This document shows, piece by piece, positions 37,812 through 47,627 of a stretch of DNA of 64,000 bases. The position numbers were made by a program, and so were the translations under genes. The notes beneath the pieces are model-generated. The model searched no databases. It saw only the letters and a program-made list of their open reading frames with translations, and was not told the DNA's origin. The DNA is taken from positions 2,860,501 to 2,924,500 of the forward strand of contig NZ_CP063203.1 in the NCBI RefSeq assembly GCF_019904255.1. Reading direction: 5' to 3'. Numbering within the stretch: position 1 is the first letter of the stretch; each line of letters opens with the position of its first letter. The DNA is from Marixanthomonas sp. SCSIO 43207. GTDB lineage: Bacteria > Bacteroidota > Bacteroidia > Flavobacteriales > Flavobacteriaceae.

Positions 37812-38834
37812 ATGAATTCTGAAACAACTCAAATAATAAAAAAACTGTTAGCTTCACCTCAAAAAATTGTAATTGTAGGTCATAAAAACCCTGATGGTGA
37901 TGCAATTGGTTCTTGTTTAGGTCTTTCTTTTTTTCTAAGAAGACTAGGTCACAAAACCAATGTCATTATGCCAAATGATTTTCCAGACTTTTTAAAATGG
38001 TTACCGGGATGTGAAGAAATAATCATTCACGATAAAGACACTGACAAAAGTATAGCTACAATTAATAATGCCAGTGTGATTTTTACATTAGATTTTAATG
38101 CATTAAACCGAACTGGCAACATGCAACAGTTTTTGGAAGATTCTGATGCCCGTTTTGTTATGATAGATCATCATCAAGCACCAGAAGATTATGCCGTTGC
38201 AACTTACAGTGATACTTCTATGAGTTCTACCGCCGAAATGGTTTACCATTTTATTGATGCCCTTGATGAGTTGAGTATTTTATGCATGGAAGTTTCTACT
38301 CAATTATATACAGGTATTATGACAGATACTGGTTCATTCAGGTTTCCGTCAACTACAGCAACAACTCATCGAGTGATCGCTCATTTAATTGAAATGGGTG
38401 CAAACAATTCTGAAGTTCATGAAAACATTTATGATGTTAACAGCCTAGATAGAATGAAACTTTTAGGTGTTGCTTTAAAAAATCTGAACATTTTACCAGA
38501 ATACAACACCGCTTACATTACACTTTCTCAAAAAGAGCTGGATCACCATAACTTTAAAAAAGGAGACACAGAAGGTTTTGTAAACTACGCTCTCTCATTA
38601 AAAGGCGTAAAATTTGCTGTAATTTTTATTGAAAACAAACAAGATAACATTATTAAAATGTCATTGCGTAGCAAAGGTGAATTCTCTGTCAACACATTGG
38701 CTCGCAAACACTATAATGGTGGTGGACACACAAATGCTGCTGGAGGAAGAAGTACCTTAACGTTATCAAAAACAATTAGTGAATTTATTAGTATCTTGCC
38801 CCAATATAAAAATGAACTTACAGATGCTTCGTAA
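37812..38834 (+). CDS. nrnA: Bifunctional oligoribonuclease / pAp phosphatase NrnA (DHH family)
   Basis: Degrades nano-RNAs and pAp. 340 residues. Seen: DHH motifs 'GHKNPDGDAIGSCLG', 'FTLDFNALNR', 'MIDHHQAPED', 'GIMTDTGSFRFP', and the DHHA1 domain 'YNGGGHTNAAGGRS'. First gene of a three-gene operon: gldI overlaps its end by 11 bp and the fused immunophilin follows. The same nrnA-gldI pairing is known in gliding flavobacteria. Confidence 0.92.
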   Translation: MNSETTQIIKKLLASPQKIVIVGHKNPDGDAIGSCLGLSFFLRRLGHKTNVIMPNDFPDFLKWLPGCEEIIIHDKDTDKSIATINNASVIFTLDFNALNRTGNMQQFLEDSDARFVMIDHHQAPEDYAVATYSDTSMSSTAEMVYHFIDALDELSILCMEVSTQLYTGIMTDTGSFRFPSTTATTHRVIAHLIEMGANNSEVHENIYDVNSLDRMKLLGVALKNLNILPEYNTAYITLSQKELDHHNFKKGDTEGFVNYALSLKGVKFAVIFIENKQDNIIKMSLRSKGEFSVNTLARKHYNGGGHTNAAGGRSTLTLSKTISEFISILPQYKNELTDAS

Positions 38835-39378
38835 AATAGCTGCTTTATTTACTTTTTTTGCTATTGCTGCTTCATGTAAAGGTCCTGAGGCTCGCAGACC
38901 CGTTCAGCAATCTACCGGAACTTTTATTCAAGAATCTGCAGAGCGTAACAAAGCACTTTACACAGATGAAAAGGAAAAAATAGAAAAAATTATTAAAGCC
39001 GATACTACACAAGATTATATAGCTTCAGAAAGTGGTTTTTGGTATTATTATAATATTAAAGACACAGTAAGCGCCCCAAAACCAAAAATAGGTGATGATG
39101 TTACATTTACTTACAATGTAAAAGAATTAAATGGTACGCTTATTCTTTCAGAAGAAGAAGTAGGATTGCAACGGTACAAAGTAGACCAAACCAATCAAGA
39201 ATTAATTTCCGGTATTCGTGACGGAATTAAACTCATGCAAGAAGGCGAAACAGTTACCTTTATTTTTCCTTCTTATAAAGCATATGGATACTACGGAATT
39301 GAAAACAAACTAGGAACCAACATTCCTATAAAAAGTACCGTGACACTCAAAACAATAAAACAAACTCCAGAAAATTAA
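38824..39378 (+). CDS. gldI: Gliding-motility peptidyl-prolyl isomerase lipoprotein GldI
   Basis: FKBP-type isomerase needed for gliding in Flavobacterium. 184 residues from MLRKIAALFT, with lipobox AASC ('FFAIAASCKGPEARRPVQ'). FKBP fold: 'KIGDDVTFTYNVKELNGTLI', 'ISGIRDGIKLMQEGETVTFIFPSYKAYGYYG', 'NIPIKSTVTLKTI'. Earlier in-frame ATGs lie in nrnA and would spoil the signal peptide. The start overlaps nrnA, so translation is coupled. Its presence implies a gliding/T9SS-competent ancestry, though other gld genes are not here. Confidence 0.88.
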   Translation: MLRKIAALFTFFAIAASCKGPEARRPVQQSTGTFIQESAERNKALYTDEKEKIEKIIKADTTQDYIASESGFWYYYNIKDTVSAPKPKIGDDVTFTYNVKELNGTLILSEEEVGLQRYKVDQTNQELISGIRDGIKLMQEGETVTFIFPSYKAYGYYGIENKLGTNIPIKSTVTLKTIKQTPEN

Positions 39379-39386
39379 TAATACCA

Positions 39387-40490
39387 ATGAAAAAAATCAC
39401 ATTACTAGTATTAATCGTTCTTACAGTAGTAGCTTGTAAAAGCAAATACCCAGACTTAAATGATGGCGTGTATGCTGAGTTTATAACCAACAAAGGAACC
39501 TTTGTTGCAAAATTGTACAACGAAGCTACTCCTTTAACTGTTGCTAACTTCGCATCATTGGCCGAAGGCACCAACGGTATGGTAGATTCTATTTATAAAG
39601 GTAAAAAGTTTTATAACGGTTTAACCTTTCATCGTGTAATCAAAGATTTTATGATTCAAGGCGGAGATCCACAAGGTAATGGACAAGGAAACCCCGGTTA
39701 CCGCTTTCCAGATGAAATTGTAGACTCATTACAGTTTGATAGCAAAGGTATTTTAGCTATGGCAAATTCAGGTCCTGCCACCAATGGTAGCCAGTTTTTT
39801 ATCACCCTTAAAGCCACTCCTTGGCTAGATGGACGCCATACAATTTTTGGTGAAATTGTTAAAGGTCAAGAAATAGTTGACTCAATAGGAAATGTTGAAA
39901 CTATTAAGCCTGGTGATAAGCCTAAGGATTCCATATTTATGAAAGAAGTAAATATTATCAACAAAGGCAAATCAAAAGTTTCTCATTTTACAGAACAAAT
40001 GGAGAAAATCGAAAAAAGGAAAAAAGAGAAAGAAGAACGCATTGCCAAAGTAGCCAAAAAGAAAGCATTAGGTTTTGATAAACTACGTGAAGAAGCTGAA
40101 GAACTTCCTTCCGGAATTAAAATCTACTACAATGAAAAAGGAGAAGGCAAACAACCCAAAGAAGGCGCTAAAGTTTTAATGAGCTACGCTGGATATTTTG
40201 ATGATGGTCGTTTATTTGATTCTAACAGACTAGAAGTAGCCGAACAATATGAAAATGTTGATGAAGCCAGAAAAGCAGCACAACAATACAAACCAGTAGA
40301 AACGCAATACAGTTCTGAAGCTAGATTAATACCAGGTTTCAGAGAAGGCTTAATGCAATTAAGCGTTGGTGATAAAGCTACCGTATTTATTCCATCACAC
40401 TTAGGATACGGTCAGCGTGGCTATCCACCATTAATCCCGGGTAATGCTGATTTAATTTTTGAATTAGAATTAGTAGATATAGTAGAATAA
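39387..40490 (+). CDS. Dual-domain immunophilin: cyclophilin fused to FKBP
   Basis: 367-residue lipoprotein (lipobox VVAC, Cys17). Cyclophilin domain about 28-193, with 'FHRVIKDFMIQGGDPQGNGQG' (82-102), 'MANSGPATNGSQFFIT' (125-140) and 'WLDGRHTIFGEI'. A charged helical linker, very rich in Lys/Glu (about 203-240), then an FKBP domain about 242-367 with 'GYFDDGRLFDSN', 'IPGFREGLMQLSVGDKATVFIP' and 'LIFELELVDI'. Both are peptidyl-prolyl isomerases. This cyclophilin-FKBP order (CFBP) is known from flavobacteria. 8 nt after gldI. Confidence 0.93.
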   Translation: MKKITLLVLIVLTVVACKSKYPDLNDGVYAEFITNKGTFVAKLYNEATPLTVANFASLAEGTNGMVDSIYKGKKFYNGLTFHRVIKDFMIQGGDPQGNGQGNPGYRFPDEIVDSLQFDSKGILAMANSGPATNGSQFFITLKATPWLDGRHTIFGEIVKGQEIVDSIGNVETIKPGDKPKDSIFMKEVNIINKGKSKVSHFTEQMEKIEKRKKEKEERIAKVAKKKALGFDKLREEAEELPSGIKIYYNEKGEGKQPKEGAKVLMSYAGYFDDGRLFDSNRLEVAEQYENVDEARKAAQQYKPVETQYSSEARLIPGFREGLMQLSVGDKATVFIPSHLGYGQRGYPPLIPGNADLIFELELVDIVE

Positions 40491-40510
40491 CAAAACACCT
40501 TCTATAACAC

Positions 40511-40547
40511 AAAAAAGCCTCTTGGAATTTTCAAGAGGCTTTTTTTT
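40511..40547. terminator. Bidirectional terminator between the immunophilin gene and pepD
   Basis: 14-bp perfect stem (AAAAAAGCCTCTTG / CAAGAGGCTTTTTT), 7-nt loop, T-run on the plus strand and A-run before it for the minus strand. Confidence 0.9.
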
Positions 40548-40563
40548 AAACTGTATCGTTCAA

Positions 40564-42021
40564 TTATTTCTTCGGAATACGTTTTAAAATTTCCATAACA
40601 AAACTCCAGTATTTTTGAGCTGAAGAAATACTCGCTCGCTCATCGGGTGAGTGTGCTCCACGAATGGTAGGCCCAAACGAGATCATTTCCATTTCGGGAT
40701 AGTTTTGCCCTAAAATACCACATTCCAATCCGGCGTGGCAAGCAGCAACATCTGCACGGTCATTAAACATTTCTTGATAAAGAGAATCTAATAGTTTTAC
40801 AATTGAACTTTCCATATTAGGAGCCCAACCGGGATACTCACCAGAAAACTTCACATTAAATCCTGCCATTTCAAAAGATGATTCTAATGCATTGGCTAAG
40901 TCTTCTTTTGATGACTCAACTGAAGAACGCGTTAAACACAACACTTCAATCGTACCATTTTCTGCTACAATTTTTGCAATATTATTTGATGTTTCAACCA
41001 AGTCTTCAATCTCCGGGCTCATTCTATACACACCATTATGAGCAGTATAAATAGCTTGAACAAAATCTTTAAAATCATCACACTCCATTACTTTTTCTGG
41101 TGTGTTTGAAATTTCTTTTGTAGAAATATGTAGTTCTGGTTCAAGGTTTTTATATTCCTCTTTAATTTTTGCTGCAATGTTTTCAACTTGAGAGGTAAAA
41201 GCATCCATTTTATTTGAGTCTACAACAACTGTTGCAACACTCTCTCGCGGAATAGCATTACGCAAACCACCGCCAGATACAGACGCTAGATGTATATAAT
41301 CACGTGTGGCATACAATACACGATTCATAAACTTATTAGCATTACCTAATCCTTTGATAATATCCATACCGCTATGCCCTCCTTGTAAGCCTTTAACTGT
41401 AATAGTCATAGCTTGCGAATTTGAAGGAGTTTCCTTTTCAGAATATGTTTTTGTAGCTGTAATATCTACTCCTCCTGCACAACCAACCCCTATTTCATCG
41501 TCTTCTTCGGTATCAAGGTTTAAAAGAATTTCACCTTGCAAGAGACCTCCTTTAAGTCCTTTTGCTCCGGTCATCCCGGTTTCTTCATCGATAGTAAATA
41601 ATGCTTCTAACTCTGGATGAGCAATTGTATCGCTCTCTAATATTGCCATAATAGTAGCAACTCCCAAACCATTATCTGCACCCAAGGTTGTTCCTTTTGC
41701 TCGTACCCAATCACCATCTACGTACATGTCAATTCCTTGAGTGTCAAAATCAAAATTGGTATCATTGTTTTTTTGATGTACCATATCAAGGTGTGATTGC
41801 ATCACGATAGGTTTTCTATCTTCCATTCCTTTGGTTGCAGGTTTGCGAATAATCACATTTCCTACTTCGTCTTCAATGGTTTCTAGATTAAGTTTTTTAC
41901 CAAATTCTTTCATAAATGCAATGACGCGCTCTTCTTTTTTTGAAGGTCTTGGCACAGCGTTTAAATCTGCAAATTTGTTCCAAAGTTGTTTTGGTTCTAA
42001 GTTTCTTATTTCTTCGTTCAT
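40564..42021 (-). CDS. pepD: Aminoacyl-histidine dipeptidase PepD (M20 family)
   Basis: Zinc dipeptidase cleaving Xaa-His and other dipeptides (Cytosol non-specific dipeptidase). 485 residues from MNEEIRNLEP; two upstream in-frame starts add a few residues without support. Seen: 'MQSHLDMVHQ' and 'TTLGADNGLGVATIMAIL' metal sites, 'EALFTIDEETGMTGAKGL' with the catalytic Glu pair, 'GLQGGHSGMDI', 'ACHAGLECGIL', 'GPTIRGAHSPDER'. Cytoplasmic. Lone gene ended by a shared terminator. Confidence 0.94.
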   Translation of the reverse strand: MNEEIRNLEPKQLWNKFADLNAVPRPSKKEERVIAFMKEFGKKLNLETIEDEVGNVIIRKPATKGMEDRKPIVMQSHLDMVHQKNNDTNFDFDTQGIDMYVDGDWVRAKGTTLGADNGLGVATIMAILESDTIAHPELEALFTIDEETGMTGAKGLKGGLLQGEILLNLDTEEDDEIGVGCAGGVDITATKTYSEKETPSNSQAMTITVKGLQGGHSGMDIIKGLGNANKFMNRVLYATRDYIHLASVSGGGLRNAIPRESVATVVVDSNKMDAFTSQVENIAAKIKEEYKNLEPELHISTKEISNTPEKVMECDDFKDFVQAIYTAHNGVYRMSPEIEDLVETSNNIAKIVAENGTIEVLCLTRSSVESSKEDLANALESSFEMAGFNVKFSGEYPGWAPNMESSIVKLLDSLYQEMFNDRADVAACHAGLECGILGQNYPEMEMISFGPTIRGAHSPDERASISSAQKYWSFVMEILKRIPKK

Positions 42022-42105
42022 AGTCATTTCCTGCAAGGACAGGAATCGCTTTTTAATTAGACAATAGTTTTTTTAAAAATGATTTCTGAAAAAACCAATT
42101 TACCA

Positions 42106-42113
42106 CAAAATTA
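42106..42113 (-). promoter_or_regulatory. Possible -7 element TAATTTTG of pepD
   Basis: Exact TAnnTTTG but 84 nt from the start and with no -33 box; such motifs arise often by chance in AT-rich DNA. Confidence 0.3.
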
Positions 42114-42172
42114 AGCTTTTGCAGGCGCATTAAAAATTATGAAGAGAAAGAATTACTTTGTATGTTTACCGT

Positions 42173-43243
42173 ATGCAAAAAAAACGAACGCAACTTATCT
42201 TAACGCTACTGCTATTTGTTCAAATAATTGCGTTACAGGTTTTAAAAAACTTCCCAGAGTTTGTTGAAAAATATTATAGTTTGGGCATTTACCCGCTTAT
42301 TTCAAAAGTTTCTCGTTTTCTTTTTGGTTGGGTTCCTTTTTCGGTAGGTGATTTATTTTATGTGCTTATTTCTTTTGTAGCGTTGCGATGGTTGTTTGTA
42401 AATTTCAGAAGAATTAAAAGAGAGCCTCTTTCCTTTTTTCTAGATATTACAGCAGCTGTATCGGTAGTTTACTTTATGTTTCATATGCTTTGGGGTTTTA
42501 ATTATTACAGATTACCATTGCATAAATCCATTGGTATTGATGCAAAATATACAACTGAAGAACTTATAAAAACAACTGAGCGCTTTATTACAAAATCAAA
42601 TGAAATGCATAGAAAGTTGGGATATCCTGATAGTGTAAAAATAGATTTGCCCTTTACGCAACAGGAAGTTTTTGAAATTTCAGATCAAGGATATAAAAAT
42701 TTGGAAAACAAATTTCCGAAGTTGAAATATTCTCAAAGGAGCATAAAAAAAAGTGGTTGGAGTTTAGGGCTCACGTATATGGGGTACAGTGGTTATTTAA
42801 ATCCTTTTTCGGGTGAAGCACAAGTAAATAATTTAATAAAAACGTATAAATTTCCGGTAGTGAGTTGTCATGAACAAGCCCATCAAATAGGTTATGCTGC
42901 CGAAAATGAAGCCAACTTTCTTGCAACACTGGCAACATTACATAATGAAGATGAGTTCATTCAATATTCAGGGTATATTTTTGCTTTACGATATTGCGTA
43001 AACGAGGTGGCTCGCAGAGATATTGACGCTTACCATAAATTACTTGAAACAATAAATCCGGGTATATTGGCTAGTTATAAAGAAATGCGTGATTTTTGGT
43101 CAAGTTATGAAAACCCTTTTGAAGTATTTTCAAAACATTTTTACAACTATTTTCTCAAAGCAAATAACCAGTCAAAAGGTATCATGAGCTATAATTATAT
43201 GGTAGCGCTAGTGGTTAATTATTTTGAAGATAAACCACTTTAA
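42173..43243 (+). CDS. DUF3810 family membrane protein with HEXXH motif
   Basis: 356 residues from ATG (MQKKRTQLIL). Three helices at the N-terminus ('LILTLLLFVQIIALQVL', 'VGDLFYVLISFVALRWLFV', 'FLDITAAVSVVYFMFHMLWG'), then a soluble domain with the zinc-peptidase motif 'VVSCHEQAHQIGYAAENEANFLA', where HEQAH and the downstream Glu fit a gluzincin site. DUF3810 has no assigned function; a membrane metallopeptidase is inferred. A TTG five codons upstream is not preferred. Lone gene. Confidence 0.82.
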   Translation: MQKKRTQLILTLLLFVQIIALQVLKNFPEFVEKYYSLGIYPLISKVSRFLFGWVPFSVGDLFYVLISFVALRWLFVNFRRIKREPLSFFLDITAAVSVVYFMFHMLWGFNYYRLPLHKSIGIDAKYTTEELIKTTERFITKSNEMHRKLGYPDSVKIDLPFTQQEVFEISDQGYKNLENKFPKLKYSQRSIKKSGWSLGLTYMGYSGYLNPFSGEAQVNNLIKTYKFPVVSCHEQAHQIGYAAENEANFLATLATLHNEDEFIQYSGYIFALRYCVNEVARRDIDAYHKLLETINPGILASYKEMRDFWSSYENPFEVFSKHFYNYFLKANNQSKGIMSYNYMVALVVNYFEDKPL

Positions 43244-43340
43244 CTTTCTTAACACTTTGTTAAAATTGATTTTGCGTTTCATTAAATAAATCAACTACCC
43301 ATATCTTTAATGCTTAATTTTTTAAAATAATAGAACGTTC

Positions 43341-46304
43341 ATGAAAAAAATTACCTTGCTCCTCTTGAGTTGTTTTTTTTCATCAATCATTTTTGCTCAG
43401 GATTATTTTCCTAAAAATGATGGAGTTAAAGAAAAAAACAACAATTACACAGCTTTTACCAATGCTACACTATTTGTAACACCTTCTGAAAAAGTTAAAA
43501 ACGGAACCTTGCTTATCCAAAATGGAAAAGTAGTTGCTTCTGGAAAATCTGTTGATATTCCTGAAAATTCAGTAGTAATTGATTTAAAAGGCAAATTCAT
43601 TTACCCATCATTTATTGACGCTTATACCAACTTCGGGATAAAAAAACCAAAGAAAGCCAGTAGAAATGGTCGCTCTGCTCAATATAAACCATCACGTGAA
43701 GGCTTTTATTGGAATGATCACATCAAACCTGAACAAAGCGCAATCGATGATTTTTCATATGATAAAAAAACAGCAAAAGAGCTCCGCAAATTAGGGTTTG
43801 GTACTGTAAACACATTACAAATGGATGGTATTGCACGCGGTAATGGTGTTCTGGTTACATTAAATGATGAAGATAGCGATGCTAAACGAATTCTTGACGA
43901 TGCTTCTGGGCAGTACTTTTCTTTTGATAAAAGTGTAACGAGCCTTCAAAGCTATCCTACTTCATTGATGGGAGCTATGGCTTTATTACGCCAAATGTAT
44001 CACGATGCTGCTTGGTATGAAAAAGGAAATATAGAAACCAAAGACCGCTCACTAGAAGCATTGTTAAATGACAAGAATAAAATAGCCATTTTTGAAGCCG
44101 GAAATAAAAGTAATAACCTACGCGCAGATAAAATAGCTGACGAATTTAATGTAGACTATATAATTGTTGGTGGTGGTGATGAATATGAATTACTTGCCGA
44201 AACAAAAGCTACCAATGCTAAGTTTATCATTCCTATCAACTTTCCAGACGCTTACGATGTAAGCAATCCATACGCAGCAAAATATCTCTCTCTGGCAGAT
44301 ATGCGAGAATGGAATCAAGCACCTATGAATCCTAAGATGCTTTCTGAAAACGGAATCACATTTGCTCTTACAACACACCAATTAAAGAGCCCTAAAGAAT
44401 TTTCAGGAAAGCTTAAAAAAGCATTCAGTTATGGATTTGACAAAACTAAAGCACTTGAATCATTAACAACTATTCCTGCGGAATTATTAGGTAAATCAAA
44501 TGAGATTGGATCGCTTAAACCAGGTCGTCAAGCTAATTTTTTAATTACTTCTGGAGAAATTTTTGATGATGAAACGACACTTTATGAAAACTGGGTGCAA
44601 GGATCAAAAAATGTAATTAACACAAAAGACCAAAAAGACATTCGCGGAAATTACACCATCACTTCTGCCGGAAAAACATATGCTGTTGAGATTTCAGGTG
44701 ATATTTCAAAACCTAAGTCTAGTGTTAAACTTGGTGATGTTGATTACCCTTCAAAAATTGATTATTCAGAAAACTGGGTAACGCTTTCCTTTAAAGATGA
44801 AAAAACAAATGAGGTTTTTAGAACCACCGGAATTATTCCAAAAGATGGGAATAATTTTTCAGGAAAATTAATCACTCCAGATGGTCAAGAAACCGACTTT
44901 ACAGCTGTAAAACAAAAAAGTAAAGCAGAAAATTCTTCAGAAAAGAAGAAAAACAAAAACAACGAAAAGCCTGAAATAGTACCTCTTACCTATCCTAATG
45001 TTGGTTATGGGTTTACAACCAAACCCAAAGAAACCGACGTTATATTTAAAAATGCTACCGTTTGGACGAGTGAAGATGCGGGTGTTTTAGAAAACACTGA
45101 TGTACTTGTAAAAGACGGAAAAATCACCAAAATAGGTAAAAACCTTCGTGCAGGTAGCGCAAAAGAGATTGATGCTACTGGAAAACATTTAACTGCCGGT
45201 ATTATTGATGAGCACTCGCATATTGCGGCTCTTGCAATTAATGAAGCAGGACAAAACTCTTCTGCCGAAGTTACCATTGAAGATGTTGTAGACCCAGAAG
45301 ATATTTCAATATATCGTGATTTGGCTGGTGGTGTAACGTCTATTCAAATTTTACACGGATCAGCAAACCCAATTGGAGGTAGATCTGCCATTATCAAATT
45401 AAAATGGGGAGAATCTGCAGATAATATGATTTATGACAATACACCCAAGTTCATCAAATTTGCATTGGGAGAAAACGTAAAACAGTCTAACTGGCAAAGC
45501 TTTAATCGTTTTCCGCAAACTAGAATGGGTGTTGAACAGGTTTATGTAAATTATTTTAACCGAGCTAAAGAGTATGACTCAAAGAAAAAAAGTGGTCAGC
45601 CGGTTAGATATGATGAAGAGCTAGAGGTATTAGCCGAAATTTTAAATGGCGAACGCTTTATAAGTTGTCATTCATATGTACAAAGCGAGATCAATATGTT
45701 AATGAAAGTAGCTGAAGAATTTGGTTTTAAAGTGAACACATTTACGCATATTTTAGAAGGATACAAGGTAGCAGATAAAATGCACGAGCACGGCGCCGGA
45801 GGTTCTACCTTTAGTGACTGGTGGGCGTATAAGTATGAAGTAAAAGATGCTATACCTTACAACGCTGCAATAATGAATAGTCAAGGTGTAACGGTGGCAA
45901 TTAACAGTGATGATGCTGAAATGAGCCGTCGTCTCAACCAAGAAGCTGCAAAAAGCGTTAAATACGGTGGTATGAGTGAAGAAGAAGCTTGGAAAATGAT
46001 CACAATTAACCCTGCAAAATTACTACACATTGATAATCGTACCGGTAGCATTAAAGAAGGTAAAGATGCAGATTTGGTTTTATGGAGTGACAACCCTTTA
46101 TCTATTCAGGCGAGAGCTGAAAAAACGTTAATCGACGGAATAACATATTTTGATATTGAAATCGATAAACAGAAACGTGAAGCAATAAAACAAGAACGCA
46201 ATCAACTCGTAAAAATGATGCTGGCAGAAAAAGAAGGAGGCGGTAGTACTAGACCACCTAAAGGAAAAGACAAGCGCATTTTTGATTGTGAAACTATAAA
46301 CTAA
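43341..46304 (+). CDS. Large secreted amidohydrolase-family protein with two domains
   Basis: 987 residues, signal peptide 'LLSCFFSSIIFAQ'. Two amidohydrolase-like halves. The C-terminal half (about 575-965) keeps a metal site: His625/His627 in DEHSHIA, His777 (SCHSY), His803 (TFTHILEG) and Asp857 (INSDDAEM). The N-terminal half (about 35-435) has the fold markers ('GTLLIQNGKVVASG', 'IGSLKPGRQANFLI') but reads IDAYTNFG where HxH is expected, so it is probably non-catalytic. A Lys/Asn-rich linker separates them. Imidazolonepropionase-like. Operon with the next gene, 8 nt away. Confidence 0.85.
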   Translation: MKKITLLLLSCFFSSIIFAQDYFPKNDGVKEKNNNYTAFTNATLFVTPSEKVKNGTLLIQNGKVVASGKSVDIPENSVVIDLKGKFIYPSFIDAYTNFGIKKPKKASRNGRSAQYKPSREGFYWNDHIKPEQSAIDDFSYDKKTAKELRKLGFGTVNTLQMDGIARGNGVLVTLNDEDSDAKRILDDASGQYFSFDKSVTSLQSYPTSLMGAMALLRQMYHDAAWYEKGNIETKDRSLEALLNDKNKIAIFEAGNKSNNLRADKIADEFNVDYIIVGGGDEYELLAETKATNAKFIIPINFPDAYDVSNPYAAKYLSLADMREWNQAPMNPKMLSENGITFALTTHQLKSPKEFSGKLKKAFSYGFDKTKALESLTTIPAELLGKSNEIGSLKPGRQANFLITSGEIFDDETTLYENWVQGSKNVINTKDQKDIRGNYTITSAGKTYAVEISGDISKPKSSVKLGDVDYPSKIDYSENWVTLSFKDEKTNEVFRTTGIIPKDGNNFSGKLITPDGQETDFTAVKQKSKAENSSEKKKNKNNEKPEIVPLTYPNVGYGFTTKPKETDVIFKNATVWTSEDAGVLENTDVLVKDGKITKIGKNLRAGSAKEIDATGKHLTAGIIDEHSHIAALAINEAGQNSSAEVTIEDVVDPEDISIYRDLAGGVTSIQILHGSANPIGGRSAIIKLKWGESADNMIYDNTPKFIKFALGENVKQSNWQSFNRFPQTRMGVEQVYVNYFNRAKEYDSKKKSGQPVRYDEELEVLAEILNGERFISCHSYVQSEINMLMKVAEEFGFKVNTFTHILEGYKVADKMHEHGAGGSTFSDWWAYKYEVKDAIPYNAAIMNSQGVTVAINSDDAEMSRRLNQEAAKSVKYGGMSEEEAWKMITINPAKLLHIDNRTGSIKEGKDADLVLWSDNPLSIQARAEKTLIDGITYFDIEIDKQKREAIKQERNQLVKMMLAEKEGGGSTRPPKGKDKRIFDCETIN

Positions 46305-46312
46305 TCGTCATT

Positions 46313-47611
46313 ATGAAATTTTTAAATAAACTTTTTATACTTGTTGCTATATGTAGTAGTTCAATAAGCATTGCGCAACAAACTCCCGCACCAAAACAAA
46401 CTGAAGCCATAACCATACAAGGAGCTACAGCTCATATAGGTAATGGTGATGTTATTGAAAACTGTACCATTGTTTTTGAGGACGGAAAAATAACAAACAT
46501 TGGGTCAACAGTAACACCAAAAGGACAAGTGATTGATGCAACCGGAAAACACGTATATCCTGGTTTTATTGCTCCTGTATCTACATTGGGATTAGGAGAG
46601 ATTGATGCTGTTCGCCCAACAATTGATGATGATGAAATTGGCGAAATGATTCCTAATATTAGAAGTTTAATCGCTTACAACGCAGAAAGTCAAGTTGTTG
46701 AAAGTATGCGTCCAAACGGGGTTTTATTAGCTCAAATTACTCCTCAAGGCGGACGTATTTCAGGAACCTCATCTGTTGTCCAGCTTGATGCTTGGAATTG
46801 GGAAGATGCAGCGATAAAAGTTGATGATGGCATTCACATGAATTGGCCTAACAGCTTCCGTCGTGGCAGATGGTGGTTAGGAGAACCAAGAGGGTATAAA
46901 CCCAATAAAGATTACCCAAGTGATATTGACCAAGTAGTTAGCTTTTTAGTAAATGCAAAGGCGTATAAGCAAACAGACAATCAACCAAAAAATGAAGCTT
47001 TTAAAGCGATGAAAGGTTTATTTGATGGTTCAAAAAAGTTATTTATTCACGTAGATGGTGAAAAAGAAATTATAGATGCTGTAACCACTGCAAAACAACA
47101 AGGAGTAAAAAATGTTGTGATTGTAGGCGGTTATGAAGCCTATAAAGTAACAGCTTTTTTAAAGAGCAACAATATACCTATTTTGGTACGAAGAGTCCAT
47201 ACCACACCAGAGCGTGAAGATGATGATTATGATTTACCCTATAAATTACCAAAACTTTTGGTTGACGCCGGTCTACTAGTAGGATTACAAGCAAACGGAA
47301 GAATGGAGCGTATGAACACACGTAACTTACCCTTTTACGCCGGTCACTTAATGGGACAAGGGATGAACAAGGAGCAAGCCCTGCAGTTAATTACTGGTAA
47401 TACTGCCAAGATTTTAGGCATTGATTCTACGTACGGAACTTTAGAAAAAGGGAAAAGCGCAACTTTATTTATTTCAGAAGGAAATGCACTGGACATGCGT
47501 ACCAACATTTTAACACATGCTTTTATTAATGGCCGTGATGTATCTCTAGAAACACATCAAACCAAACTTTATAAGCGTTATATGAACAAATACGAAGAAG
47601 GAAAAAAATAA
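46313..47611 (+). CDS. Amidohydrolase-like secreted protein lacking the metal motif
   Basis: 432 residues, signal peptide ending near 'SISIAQ'. Composite beta-sandwich markers of the family are present ('CTIVFEDGKITNIGS', 'YGTLEKGKSATLFIS') and 'LITGNTAKILGI', but the HxH position reads YPGFIAPVSTLG and no replacement cluster of His/Asp is seen. It resembles the non-catalytic N-terminal half of the preceding protein. Probably a pseudoenzyme partner in the periplasm. Ends at a strong terminator. Confidence 0.78.
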   Translation: MKFLNKLFILVAICSSSISIAQQTPAPKQTEAITIQGATAHIGNGDVIENCTIVFEDGKITNIGSTVTPKGQVIDATGKHVYPGFIAPVSTLGLGEIDAVRPTIDDDEIGEMIPNIRSLIAYNAESQVVESMRPNGVLLAQITPQGGRISGTSSVVQLDAWNWEDAAIKVDDGIHMNWPNSFRRGRWWLGEPRGYKPNKDYPSDIDQVVSFLVNAKAYKQTDNQPKNEAFKAMKGLFDGSKKLFIHVDGEKEIIDAVTTAKQQGVKNVVIVGGYEAYKVTAFLKSNNIPILVRRVHTTPEREDDDYDLPYKLPKLLVDAGLLVGLQANGRMERMNTRNLPFYAGHLMGQGMNKEQALQLITGNTAKILGIDSTYGTLEKGKSATLFISEGNALDMRTNILTHAFINGRDVSLETHQTKLYKRYMNKYEEGKK

Positions 47612-47627
47612 TAATAACTCTCCATTT

